Source: Nymphaea colorata
Lineage: Eukaryota; Streptophyta; Magnoliopsida; Nymphaeales; Nymphaeaceae
Reading direction: 5' to 3'
Assembly: GCF_008831285.2 (NCBI RefSeq)
Contig: NC_045141.1
Span: 13,502,106 to 13,566,105 of the forward strand
DNA length: 64,000 bases
The translations under genes and the position numbers were made by a program. Within the stretch, counting starts at the first letter, position 1; each line of letters begins with the position of its first letter. The notes under the pieces are model-generated. The model was not told the DNA's origin. It did not search any database and saw only the letters and a list, made by a program, of their open reading frames with translations. Below are positions 1 to 10,914 of the stretch, one piece after another.

Positions 1-1246
1 AAGGGATGTTAATTGGCTTGAGCTCTTGTTCGGGCAGTGGAATACATCTCCAGCTCACTTAGTTATTTAGTTTAATTGGTTTCTAACTTGAGAATTTGGC
101 TTTAAATTTGTCTTTGGCTTCTAAGTTAGGAGTTGGATCGGACATAGATCTATATATACTAAAATATCAGATTGCTTTCATACCCTAATCATCATTGAAC
201 TAGAACACAATAATTTCAAGCAAACGATGTGGTTCTGACATTCATTTATGGCAGTATAAAATGATATAGTTTCATCTTGCATGCAGGAAACATTTAGTTA
301 TTCATTCCTCACACTTCATACATAAGGACGTCAGCAGTTCAAACATAGTAGCACATTTGCGTATATAATCTAAAGGATATCCTTCTGTGTGTGTGTGTGT
401 TTCTTCTTTAGGTCACTTCTTTATAAAAAAGAATTATCAAATGACTAAAAGTTAAAATTTATCATTTAAAACACCATAAATCATTGAATGGAGATGTCCA
501 CACAGGTTTATGGGGCTGTCCCATATAAAGGGACTGGGGTCCACTCAAATCCAACTATAAATATAAATTTAAGGTTTTAGAATAGCTTTACTTTTATCTC
601 CGCCCTTGTATATATTAGTGACCCATAAAATGTACAGGTTTTTTAATTAGTGCATCCTAAGCACTCACTCTATCGTTTCATCAACTTGGTGGCTTGTTTC
701 ATGATTGCATGAGCTTACTACAAAATGGAGGCAGGTTTAAAGTGAAAGAGGTTTCCCACTGCCGACCTAACCCCTTATCCCTTATCCTTATGATACAAGG
801 CAGAAGGCAGAAGCCTCCCACTTAACCCCTTATCCCTTATGATACAAGGCTTGCTATCGGTTCATCGGGATGCCACCAATGTAATTCAGTTTGCAGATCA
901 AGTAAAAATTAATGCATTAGTAGTTCAAAATAGAGACTAGCCACCTATCTAACCTATGCCCCGACCATTGCGCCAACCCCATCGAGGATAAAATAGAAGC
1001 AAGGTCTAGTTCCAGGCACCTATACATGCACCAAGCAGCCAACCTCTCAACGTGGTTCTTATAAGGTTAGGAGTTTGGCGCCAATGGTGGAAATATAATA
1101 TAAATTTTTATCCAAAGCACCAAAGTATTTGGCGCTTTATCAAAATTTTTATTTTCCTATGGTGTCCTGGAAAACTTTTCGACCAAGATACCTTAGTAAA
1201 ATTGATTCTCTCTCAAAGCTTTCGATAAAGAACAATAAAATAAAGT
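1..1246. other. Non-coding upstream region
   Basis: I see no gene here; all reading frames are short and codon-poor. The stretch is AT-rich. Bases about 110–375 match 13736–13998 (separate entry). A short local duplication of a CTTATCC/GATACAAGGC-containing phrase lies at about 770–850, and a GT microsatellite at about 388–400. Confidence 0.6.
110..375 (+). repeat. Duplicated upstream segment, copy 1 (partner 13736–13998)
   Basis: The segment shares an ordered series of blocks with 13736–13998: CTTTGGCT, AGTTGGATC, CTAATCATCATTG, CAAACGAT, AAGGACGT and AGTAGCACATTTGC. Similarity is clear but interrupted by small indels. It lies upstream of the gene at 3932, and the partner lies upstream of a relic of the same gene. 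I read this as the 5' part of one duplicated locus. Confidence 0.7.
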
Positions 1247-1446
1247 AAAAGGGAAAAAGCAGAAAAGAAAATCCTCCATTTAGAATCATGCTCCTTGAGA
1301 AGCACCTATTTGAAGTAAGAGAAAAGGGGAAACAAAAAGAACCAATAAAAGGGAAAAAGCAGAAAAGAAAATCCTCTATTTAGAATCATGCTACTTGAGA
1401 AGCACCTATTTGAAAAAAGAGAAAAGGGGAAACAAAGAAGAACCAA
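1247..1446. repeat. Tandem duplication, 2 x 100 bp
   Basis: Two adjacent copies of a 100-bp unit (1247–1346 and 1347–1446) both begin AAAAGGGAAAAAGCAGAAAA and differ at only a few bases. Nothing suggests coding. The low divergence points to a fairly recent event. Confidence 0.9.
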
Positions 1447-3931
1447 GCAAAGGATCGTCTAATGGTATTTAAATATTGAAACAGAAGATCATTCTAAGGA
1501 ACATCCATAAGTTCGACATGCTTCCTTCTATGTGATGAACACCATGGTAGCCTCTCTCTCTCTCACACACACACACATATACAAGCACAAATGCACACAA
1601 TTTCTTGAGGAGAAATGTCCAGATGAAGATCATTCTCTTTGTTTAGAAGCGAGTTATAGTTTCGTTCCCACTATAGAGCTTTCTCTGGTACGCCTACGTT
1701 GCAGCTAGAAAAATCTTTTATCTTGACTACAGTGAATTTCTTTGGGACACAGTGACAGCTCCTGAGGTTTGAGAGCAGACGGAGAAGAGTGACTTAATCG
1801 GGTAACTTCTTCCCTGAGTTGGTTTCATAAAATATACTTTAAATGCAGTGTTTTTTACTTTTACAGTTTAGTTGTACTGAATTATTGACTGATTCTTTTT
1901 TATATGGCTTCGAAAATTAACAATGTTGAACCTGAAAAGGTGTTGATCGGTTAATATTTATTCCCGACAAAATCAACATTGAGACAAAATATGTGATACA
2001 TGGACTAGGGGGGGAAAAAAATTAAACACTTTCATCGACGCATGAAATTGCATCGATAAAGATTAATGCTGATGTTTATAAGACGCCGCTTAAAGTAATT
2101 ATCGACGTCCAGGATAATTGTTAGTAAAAAGTATTACTGACGTTTATGATAGTAGCAGGTAAACATTTTTGCCAACGTTCGGTAAAAATTTTTACCGCGT
2201 CATGCAGCTGTGGGTAAAAACGTATTATTGATGCACAGAACGTCAGTGATAATCTTGTTTACCTTTCGTGCTAAGCATGTTGGTGATGGCCTCTGGACCG
2301 ATGCGCGGCTTCGGGATGTTGGTGACGTTTTTAACCAATCCTGTCTTCACCAACAATCGCCACAAACGTTGGAAAAACCATTACTCACACATTGTCATGT
2401 TTGACCGACATTTTTGCCATCTGTAATTTATCCGAGAAACTATATATCAAATTATGCATGCATTTTATGCAGATTGGCTCGTCTCTCAGTCAAGCTGTTT
2501 AGAATATACAAGTTCCTATATATTTTATGCATTCATTATGTCTTAATTTGCCATGCAACAATTCCACATGTAAGCAAGCATTATTCTCTTTTTTTTTATT
2601 TAGACAAAAACTATTAAATAGGAAAATTCCAAAACAGCTTATTAGAACGCGCTGCGTGACATTTTTACATACAACACACACAATATTCAAAACACAAAAT
2701 GACTGTAAAAAGGTTGTGTCACACAACTGTGCCAGTGACGACATAATCAATGCAGGCCCGCCAAAAGATATTAAGAAAGTAGAAATTTATGATCATACGG
2801 GGCGTTTAGATGACACCCTACAAAACTCCTGGTCTGTTTCAAACCTGGTTTTTTAACAAGTTTTCAAAACGTGGTTTTGGATGACAAGGCAAAAACCAAG
2901 TTTTCACTTTTTAAAACCTGGTTTTTGTTTGGATGACAAAAATAAAGTTTTGAGAACACTTGTAAAAGAACACTTGAAAAAACATTCTTAAATATAAATT
3001 TAATTACTTTTAGTCTTAACAAATTGGACACCCTTACACTATGTCATGCTAAAAATTGATTCATACACATTTACAGTATCAGTTAGTGCTTCTGTATGTG
3101 TGCCTGTTAGTTAATCTGTGTTAAACACATCAGGTGGGCTCTCTTAATAGTTAATTGAATAACTTACCAGCCCATATTAATCAATATTATTAAAATTATT
3201 TCACCAACATATATTCTATCATTTCGCATTGTATCACCAAACTAGAAATGCAACATTCATGCAACTACATAATATCCTTTAGGTTGGTGTTCCTACAATG
3301 TATAAAGCAGATTACAATGTTTCCTGCATGCAAGATGTAAAATATATGCACGTCTTCATCTCTCTCTTGCTATTAAAATCATCTGTTTTTTTTTTCTCCT
3401 CTTGCTAACCATACAAAAACTCGGCCTTGATGAAAACCTTGGGGGAAGGGTGTCCAGGGTTTTCACCACCACGTCAAATGCAAGAAACCCAAGTTCAGTG
3501 GATGACAATTTGAAACAGCACATGCAGGCTATCAGGATGATGAAATCAACTGATCCTCGTTTCACAAAGTTCCATTAACATTTTGTTAACTGCTTTTAAA
3601 GGGTCATTCACATGTACAGTTCAAAAACAGCTTGCTCCTATCTCTACGTTTCCCCTTCATCATCAAAAGACTTTTTTCCTTTTTCTGGACCTCTTGACCT
3701 TCTTTAACTTGAAAGGTTTGAAGTGCAACCCCATGGTTTAGTGGAAGGAGGCTCAGGAGCCCCTAAACTTTGCCTTTTTTTTGGCTGATAATTGAAGTAC
3801 CCTCTGCTCTGCCATTTTGATGCCTGACCCAAATCTTGCATTCCCCAAACAGTGAACAAATTATACTTCTGAAAGAAAATAGCAAAATCTCGTGAACGGA
3901 GCCAATTGTTGGAGCCCAACACCAAGGCAAG
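1447..3931. other. Non-coding region upstream of the membrane-protein gene
   Basis: No convincing gene. It contains a CT/CA microsatellite (about 1552–1577), a degenerate transposon-like part (about 2012–2260), and an imperfectly repeated phrase AACCTGGTTTTT...GGATGACAA at about 2845–2945. Several hundred bases directly upstream of 3932 are the likely promoter and leader, but I cannot place a TATA box or transcription start with confidence. Confidence 0.5.
2012..2260. mobile_element. Possible degenerate DNA-transposon (CACTA-like) subterminal region
   Basis: The stretch repeats short motifs in both orientations (ATCGACG, GACGTTTAT, GGTAAAAA, AACGTCAGTGATAA) and has a perfect 16-bp palindrome GGTAAAAATTTTTACC at 2181–2196. 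Dense inverted short motifs of this kind occur in subterminal regions of plant CACTA and related elements. I found no clear terminal inverted repeats, target duplication or transposase, so the assignment is tentative. Confidence 0.3.
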
Positions 3932-6223
3932 ATGATCATTAAGCATGGATGCGACATCAAGTCTGGCGAGCTGGACACCAGTAGGTACTCTTCGCCCATG
4001 CCAGTCGTTGGTCTTTACATCGCTTTGGCTTCGGTATCTTGCCTATTGCTCACAACAATTGACATGATCACCGGTTTCAAAGCGATTGGCAAGAAGCCAA
4101 GGCAAAAATTCTGGTTTCCCTGCAAATGGTTTGGTGTCAACTCGGCCACACTAACTCTGTTGTCGGCGGCAACTAAGATACCGGTGGATCTAAACACGGC
4201 CATGCCAGGCCTTCACCACCAGCTCACCAAGCTCAGTGGCACCGTCATGCTGTCCGTAGCAACAGCGTTTTTCTTGCCTAGCTTTGGCAAAATGAATGTT
4301 GAAGACACACTCTGGAACTTAGCTTCCCTCCTCATTCTGGTTGTCACCACGGCTGTGAACATAATCATACAGATGGGAACAGGCGTAGTCTTTGCCTTCC
4401 TACCCGAGCATGTCCTAGTCTTAGGCTTTATGCTGTTTATTTTGATGAATGTCCTCATTACAACACTAAGCAGTGAAGGCATTAAGAACGCTTTGGAGGA
4501 AAGCTTTGAGGAGGTCTCAAAACAATTCTATTCTGTGATAAAAAGGTTGGAAGAATGCAAACCAAGTTCAGTGAAGGAAATTGAAAAGGGCATGGACTTG
4601 TGCAGGGAGGGGGTCAGACGCCGCTTGTACGTGAAGTTTACGAAGTATGCAAGAGACATAGAATATGTCATCATTCGTTCCCCACATGGCAGCACAGTGG
4701 GAATTCTCTCAATTCTAAGTGCTCTAGTTCTTGTGGAAGCAGAGCTCAGGGCACTTGTGATGTGGCAAATTGAAGGAGGAAGAAGTGACAAAGGAAGGGG
4801 AGGAATGCAGGCTTTATTAGGCCTTTACTTATGTCGAGGGGACTCCGATTACAAATGGTCTGTGTGGCTCGTGTTGGCGTCACAGACCCTCTTCGTCATC
4901 TTAGTCACCATCCCCATGCTTTTCAGGTGGTTCGAAAGCATTAGGTTTGTTCGCCACCCCATTGGAAAAATGCCGAAATGGAGTTACCTTCTAACATCCG
5001 AGTCGAAGATGTTGAAATCGTCATACAAGCGGGTGATCAATATTGTCTGTGAGTTCTTTGCAGGCGGTAAAGAAACCAGCCGAACCTCTATTGGCTGCTT
5101 TCTATCGAGCATAGGGATGTTCATCCTCTCTTTGCTACTCTTGGCATCATTGCTAAGCAGGATCGTCAGCCGCAGCTCCTCCATTCTTCCTTGTTTTATC
5201 TTTTGGTTGTTTAAAAAATGTGGTACCGGGGAGATCAGAGAGACACTCGCTTACGTGGCGGTGCATGTACACAACGAGGAGGAGGATGACTTCCACGATT
5301 GGCTATACAGAAGGCACAAGAATGAGGTTGATAAGGAGATGTCCTTGCTGCCAAGTCCTTCGACTGTGACCAATCCCGACCCTCTCGGAAATCAGGATGG
5401 TGTAAGTGAATTGAAGGAGCTCCTATCTAATTTTACGTCCGATACCAACTTGATAATCCCTTACCCAGTTAGGGACTTGCTACTTAATATCATGGACTTT
5501 AAAGAATGCAACTGTGCAAACACATTATTTAGTATGGCAGTGCTTGAGGAGATTAGGGATGTCTGGAAACCGGGAAGTGGGGATGATGAGTCGATGAACC
5601 GGTTTGTGAGCTGCCAACGACATTTGGATGGCTCGCTGCTTCGGAAGATCAGGGGTGCTGAGCAACTCGTTCGATACATCGATCAGTATGGGCTTGGAAA
5701 GAGCTTGGCTTCTTCCGCCACTATGGACTGGCATGCACCGATTTATCGGGAATACAAAGACGAGCTCAACTATTTTGATCAAGAGAAGATTGTCGAAAGA
5801 TACCCACCTGCTCTTTACCGGTTCGTGGCAAGAGTTTTGGCTAACGTCCCACACGAGGAAGAAGTTGCACAGTACATCGAGTCTCAATTATGTCCACAGC
5901 TTGTTCACTTGATACTATCCGCCCTCACCCACATTTTCATTGCAGTGTCTCGTGCCATCTCCCCTTCTAAAGGCAACGGAACCTTTGAAGACGACATTGA
6001 GAAGGAGAAGCTGGCCAGCACCATGGGTGTCCTCCATGTATTCGACCAACTCAAAGAACCTCTCTTTGCGATGCTCGCAGAATGCTACAGTTCTGGCTGT
6101 AGTTTGAAGGAACTCGCGATCTCCAATGAACGGCGCACTACCTGTATCTCTCTCCACCCATGGGAGGAGCACGCATTCTTTACTGGTCCTTACTCAACCC
6201 CATTCCCCGTGCTTCACGACTAG
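3932..6223 (+). CDS. Uncharacterised plant multi-pass membrane protein (763 aa up to in-frame TAG)
   Basis: The reading frame opens with ATG at 3932 and runs 763 codons without an intron to TAG at 6221–6223. I do not recognise the family. Hydrophobic segments lie at about residues 25–47, 103–117, 130–150, 160–180, 256–275, 309–332 and 388–413. After about residue 430 comes a mostly soluble region with an acidic stretch (EEEDD near 450) and many charged helical segments. This layout suggests a membrane-anchored protein with a large cytosolic C-terminal half. Base 3932 is the first ATG in a frame open from 3896, after a stop at 3893. The same frame continues beyond the TAG to 7003, so the ancestral protein was probably about 1,020 aa and this copy is either truncated by nonsense mutation or read through. 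A decayed copy of codons around 236–309 lies at 14223–14434. Confident as a real gene or recent pseudogene; function unknown. Confidence 0.75.
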   Translation: MIIKHGCDIKSGELDTSRYSSPMPVVGLYIALASVSCLLLTTIDMITGFKAIGKKPRQKFWFPCKWFGVNSATLTLLSAATKIPVDLNTAMPGLHHQLTKLSGTVMLSVATAFFLPSFGKMNVEDTLWNLASLLILVVTTAVNIIIQMGTGVVFAFLPEHVLVLGFMLFILMNVLITTLSSEGIKNALEESFEEVSKQFYSVIKRLEECKPSSVKEIEKGMDLCREGVRRRLYVKFTKYARDIEYVIIRSPHGSTVGILSILSALVLVEAELRALVMWQIEGGRSDKGRGGMQALLGLYLCRGDSDYKWSVWLVLASQTLFVILVTIPMLFRWFESIRFVRHPIGKMPKWSYLLTSESKMLKSSYKRVINIVCEFFAGGKETSRTSIGCFLSSIGMFILSLLLLASLLSRIVSRSSSILPCFIFWLFKKCGTGEIRETLAYVAVHVHNEEEDDFHDWLYRRHKNEVDKEMSLLPSPSTVTNPDPLGNQDGVSELKELLSNFTSDTNLIIPYPVRDLLLNIMDFKECNCANTLFSMAVLEEIRDVWKPGSGDDESMNRFVSCQRHLDGSLLRKIRGAEQLVRYIDQYGLGKSLASSATMDWHAPIYREYKDELNYFDQEKIVERYPPALYRFVARVLANVPHEEEVAQYIESQLCPQLVHLILSALTHIFIAVSRAISPSKGNGTFEDDIEKEKLASTMGVLHVFDQLKEPLFAMLAECYSSGCSLKELAISNERRTTCISLHPWEEHAFFTGPYSTPFPVLHD

Positions 6224-7003
6224 TTCAGGACAAATATTGAGAAATGTGGTTTCGGAAGGTTGGGGATTTCACTGGCATTCATCACCCATGAACTTATTGT
6301 TTTACTTGATGGTGGCATGAAAAGCAAAATAGTAGCATCGACCAAAGAATTTGTTCGCAGCCTGGAGGGCTATTGGAGGATCCTCTATTTCATAGACGTA
6401 GCCGCAGATCTTGGGAGTGTACTGGGTATTTGCCACATCGCACCAAATTACAACTTGGACCTCTTAGTCAAAACTCGAAAGGAAAACCTGTTGTGGCAAC
6501 GATTACTGTATCCTGATAAGGGAGAGGAAAGTTTTCATTCTGATACATCCTTGCCTCCCCTAAACATCGACCGCATCACTGAAGCTCTTAATCATCTGGG
6601 CACTTCCACCAATATCAGCAACTGGGGTTCCTCGATAGACGAGCAATTCGATGTCTCTCTTGAAGTATTGCTGAAGCAAATATGTGATGCAATCTCTAAG
6701 GATGTTGTTCAAGGAGGGAAACACTATGACTTAACCGTCTTATCAGGTGACCTGAAAAAGGAAATTCTAGCAGTCATATTCTGTGCCCTCATCCGCGTCT
6801 TTCCAGCAATCGCGGCACACATCTGCCAACATCCTGATCGCACCATCTATGAGCACCCACAAGCCGATTATTGTAGGTATGTTAAATTTTGGGAGCTGCA
6901 CGAAGTTGAGCAGTACAACTGGTTCAGGACCACGCAAGAAATTTTGAGCATGCTTCAGGAAGGACGCCTCTTGGCTTATTTGTTTGCATTTCATGGATAT
7001 TAA
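6224..7003 (+). pseudogene. In-frame 3' continuation of the membrane-protein gene after a premature TAG
   Basis: Directly after the TAG at 6221 the same frame stays open for 259 codons, to TAA at 7001–7003, with normal coding character (charged and aromatic residues, no low complexity). The first in-frame ATG after the stop is at about 6317. The frame is uninterrupted on both sides, so a single base change most simply explains the break. A small intron spanning the stop cannot be excluded from sequence alone. The segment has no recognisable domain. Confidence 0.65.
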
Positions 7004-7774
7004 TTGACTGAAGAATATTGCCTTATTTTATTGTTTCCAGAGCATATTTATACACCGTAGTATGGCGAACTCCTTCCTCATCCAGATGTGTTTCTAATCT
7101 TTGTCAACCTCATTCCCAAAGATGTAATTAATTATGGCTCCGTTTCCGGTTGTGATTCATTTGATATTAATGCCCGATGTTGCTTGCCTTTCGTATAGAT
7201 GTTATTATGTGCTCATAAGTTATCACATTCTCGTTCTTGGGCGATCTTAGTGTTGCCTTCTTTATCAACCACTTTAATTTCCAAAAATCACTCCCTCGGG
7301 ATCGCCCATCTCCACCAATGCCAATCTTATTCCTTAGCATTAATTTGCAGATGTTGCCAGCCAAAGAATGTAGGAAGAAAGATCTGCCATCCGTTGTTTA
7401 ATTGGATATGATAATTCTTTTCATTGCAGGTCCTAGAACAACTTTTCACATACGTACACCAATTTGAATGTTTTTTGCTTCCATGGCTCAAATCTCATCC
7501 TGTAGCTTGTCTGGCTTGGTGGCATGTGAAGTGATTAATCGTCAGTCGATTCTCAACAATAGCATATTTTTGTAGAATTCCATGCAGTGGGTCCTAAATA
7601 AGTTATAGGCCAAGTTTTGCTTGGTTTTGACTTTGCACATTAGGATTGATTTAGCTGTGCTTGCATTTCATTTGGAATATAGTTTAATTTACTTTCATAT
7701 TAGCTACATTTGACATTGCGTTAGAATTTAATTTAACTTACATTAGGAGTTTCTTAGAAAACGCAAGAAAGAGG
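7004..7774. other. 3' flank of the membrane-protein gene
   Basis: No gene is visible. The first few hundred bases are presumably 3' UTR and downstream DNA. The LTR of the copia element begins at about 7775; the exact left terminus could be up to about 30 bp further left, because the two LTRs diverge at this edge. Confidence 0.5.
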
Positions 7775-8068
7775 CAACACAGAAGGAGGAACTGCAAATT
7801 TATGTGGTTCGGCACTTGGGCCTACATTCACAGAGGGAGAAGAAGCTGCTATTTCATTGATTCTCACTCACATACAATCAAGAAGAGAAATGGGGTTTTA
7901 TACATTTTGAATGAGACGATAAACAAGGAATGGTCAATCGATCTTTCCAAAGAATAAAAGGATTTCCTTCCTTCTCATCGCAACTTTCCTTCTTTCTCAC
8001 TGTAACAGTAAAATATTTCTGATCTTGATTGATTTTGGGAAGCACCAATCTTCTTCCTCAAATCACCA
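7775..8068 (-). repeat. 3' LTR of the copia element at 7.8–13.1 kb
   Basis: It matches 12838–13106 through long blocks (GGAGGAACTGCAAATTTA, CACTTGGGCCTACATTC, GATTCTCACTCACATACAAT, GGTCAATCGATCTTTCC, TGATCTTGATTGATTTTGGG). On the minus strand the LTR starts TGGTGATTTG at 8068. A block at about 7961–8010 differs from the other LTR, so the pair is not recent. Confidence 0.85.
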
Positions 8069-8085
8069 ATAATCTCCCCCTCAAG
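8069..8085 (-). other. Polypurine tract of the copia element
   Basis: The minus strand reads TTGAGGGGGAGATTAT immediately upstream of the 3' LTR start, the typical copia plus-strand priming site. Confidence 0.7.
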
Positions 8086-8118
8086 TTGGAGGACAGATAT
8101 CAATCAGTCCCAACTTGT

Positions 8119-9560
8119 TTACAATGCTTTGATGTTTCTCACGTGCAATACTCTTGGTGAAAATGTCAGCCAACTGATTTTCACTTTTAACATGACAAGT
8201 TTCGATAGTCCCATCTTGAATTTTTTCTCTAACGAAGTGACAGTCAACTTAAATGTGTTTGGTAAGACCAGATTTACCCCGATATAGATTGCAGCCATAT
8301 TGTCACATATAAGCTTTATAGGATCTCGCGAATCAATATTCATAATCCACACAAGCTCACATATACACCGAGCCATAGCTCTGTATTCTGCTTCAGCACT
8401 TGATCGATCAACTACATATTGTTTTTTGCTTCTCCAAGTTACAAAATTTCCTCCAATGAAGGTACAGAAACCAGATGTGGATCTTCGATCGTTTGGATCC
8501 TCTGCCCAGTCTGCATCAGTGTAACCCACGATATCTAATGGCAGATCACGTTTCATTAAAATCCTTTTTCCAGGGCTTTTTTTTCAAATACCTCAAGATT
8601 CTATGGGCAGCTTCAATATGAGTTGATATAAGAGAATGCATAAACTGGCTAATGAGGCTTACAACATATGATATGTTTGGTCTGGTAACAGTCAGATATA
8701 TGAGCTTACCAATAAGTTTTTGAAAGCTTTGAATATTTTCGACTAGTTCACCTTCATTTTTCTTTAATTTACAATTGGCTTCAAGTGGTGTCTCTATTGG
8801 TTTAGCACCCAAGCATCATGTTTCTTTCAATAGATCTAACGTATATTTCCTTTGGCAAAGAAAGAATCCTTTGTTTGAGTGTGCAACTTCAATCCCGAAA
8901 AAGAATCTTAGTATTCCCAAATCTTTGATTTCAAATAGCTGATTTAGATAGTCTTTGACGCATGACATAAGATCAACATCATCACCTATTATTATTATGT
9001 CATCCACATAGACTAGGAGAATGCAAATTTTAGAATTCCTCAAAGACATAAACATAGTATGATCAGCACTCCTTCTTTTGAAGCTCATTTTCGAAAGTGC
9101 ATCACTGAGACGAGAAAACCATGCTCGCAATGACTGTTTCAAACCGTATAGAGCCTTTTTTAACTTATAAACGTACATATGCTCATTCTTTACACCTTTT
9201 GGAGCCTCTGTATAAATTTCTTTATTGAGTTTACCATGAAGAAAAGCATTTTTCACATCAAGTTGTGTCAGAGGTCATTTCTTGTTCGTTGCTACTGAGA
9301 TTATTGTTCGAACATAACTCATCTTTGCAACAGGAGGAAAAGTTTCAGTATAGTCAATACCTTCGGTTTGAGTGAATCCTTTGGCTACCAAGCGAGCTTT
9401 GTAGCGCTCTACTCTTCCATCACTGTTATATTTGATTCGATAGACTCACTTGCATCCAACCAACTTCTTGCCATCAGGTAGAGGTACTAGATCCCACGTT
9501 TGATTTTTTTTCAGTGCCTCAAGCTCCTCTTCCATTGCATTACGCCACTTTGGATTAGAT
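8119..9560 (-). pseudogene. Copia reverse transcriptase and RNase H, broken
   Basis: Reading down the minus strand, the RT fingers ([12 protein letters not shown], then TETFPPVAK) appear near 9420–9340. These are followed by QLDVKNAFLHG (about 9265–9235), LYGLKQSLRAW, and the catalytic motif YVDDIIIIGDD near 9000. RNase H follows with GYTDADWAEDPNDRRSTSG (about 8520) and SSAEAEYRAMA (about 8400). There is at least one nonsense codon (TGA at 9277–9275 where the family has Trp) and frame changes near 8813 and 8550. The YVDD residues survive, but the chain is not continuous. Confidence 0.85.
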
Positions 9561-10037
9561 TTTGTCTCCTCATAAGTTTTTGGCTCGTATTGGGAGTATG
9601 AGTTTAGGATATAGGATTTATAGTGAATGGGAAAATTTTCAAAAGATAGATATTGGTCTATGGACTGGTTTTTGTTTGCTATAAGATAGGTATAATAGTC
9701 ACTAAATTTTGTTGGTGCTCTAGTAGGTCGGGTGGATCGTTTAGTGGAATTTTCTGGTTGACTTGAGTTACTAAAGTTGGAATTAGTTCGATGAAAAGAG
9801 TACTAGGATTGATGTTGGTGTCGGGTTGTTGAGTTCTCAGCGACGAAAGTACAACATTTGAGATGGTTTTGTTTAGTTCAAAGTGGGGCTCAACCATTGG
9901 CAATACAGGTTGCTTGCTAGCATTAGAAGTTTCATAGCTGGTTTCAATTGTTGGCAGTATGGGCTGCTTGATGGGATTAGCAACATTCATGTCCCCCTGC
10001 CTTAGATGATCAAAGAAGGATTCTTGTTCAAAAAACT

Positions 10038-10659
10038 TTACATCATGAGATATAACGAACCTTCTATTGACTGGATCATAACATTTATACCCCTTAGAAT
10101 AACCAAAGAAGATGCTTTTGATGACACGTTTTTCAAATTTGTTCCTAAATTTTTCTTGTATATGAACGTAACACTTGCATCCAAAAACTTTAAGATGCTT
10201 ATAGAAACTTTTCTATTGAGAAGAAGTTCTATAGGAACTTGATTTTCAATGCTGGAACTTGGTGCCATGTTGACAATATAACAAGCCGTAGCAATAGCAT
10301 CATTCCAAAAACAGAAATGAACATGCATGTGAGTCATAAGAGAACGAGCAATATTCAACAGTTGCCTATGTTTTCGTTCAGCCACTCCATTCTATAGAAG
10401 ATTGAAAAGGTAATCTCATAGATTTAAAAAATTCACAAGCATCACATGATTTATTTTCAACTGTAAGATTTGGAATAAGACGAGTTAAACTTTGATCAGA
10501 GATGTGACCAAGTCTGGCGTGCCAGGTCCAGTAGTGAGAACGTCGATCTTGCTGATAATTCTCCATGAGGCTGCAACAATTTTCGTCCATCACGTACAAC
10601 CCATTTTGCTCATGTCCTGTACCAATCTCCCATTTTGTCACACAATCCTGAAATATCAC
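10038..10659 (-). pseudogene. Copia gag-pre-integrase joined to the C-terminal part of integrase
   Basis: The upstream part (10659–10400) has the pre-integrase HARLGH...CDACEFFKSMRLPF pattern, a zinc-binding His/Cys module. It runs directly into AATGGAGTGGCTGAACGAAA (NGVAERKHR in one frame), which normally lies about 150 residues further on, after the DDE core. The two conserved Asp of the integrase core and the DNA around them are absent. The part after the junction (10385–10038) carries the usual FWNDAIATACYIVNMAPSS region. A frame change sits at the junction. Confidence 0.8.
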
Positions 10660-10914
10660 ATCCTTTGAGAAAAAAAACAGCCAAATAGTTATAAGACTTG
10701 GTTAATTTGTTTACTGACATGAGATTTGCAGACAGTTTTTGAATATATAAAACTTGAGATTTCTGCCTTTTCTTAAAAAATATTGTTTCACCATACCTTC
10801 AGCAGTAATGGGTGATCCATCAGTTGTAAAGACTGATCGTTGTCTCATTTTGTCAAGATTAATCAATTGTGTTAAATGACTAGACATATGATCAGTGGCC
10901 CTTGTATCAACAAT

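Noticed and set aside
3704-3999. Minus-strand open frames upstream of and overlapping the membrane-protein start
   Set aside because: They are antisense to the start of a much longer frame and have no recognisable motif.
8119-8812. Possible independent RNase H-like host gene
   Set aside because: Its order with RT, integrase, gag and LTRs shows it is the 3' end of the copia element.
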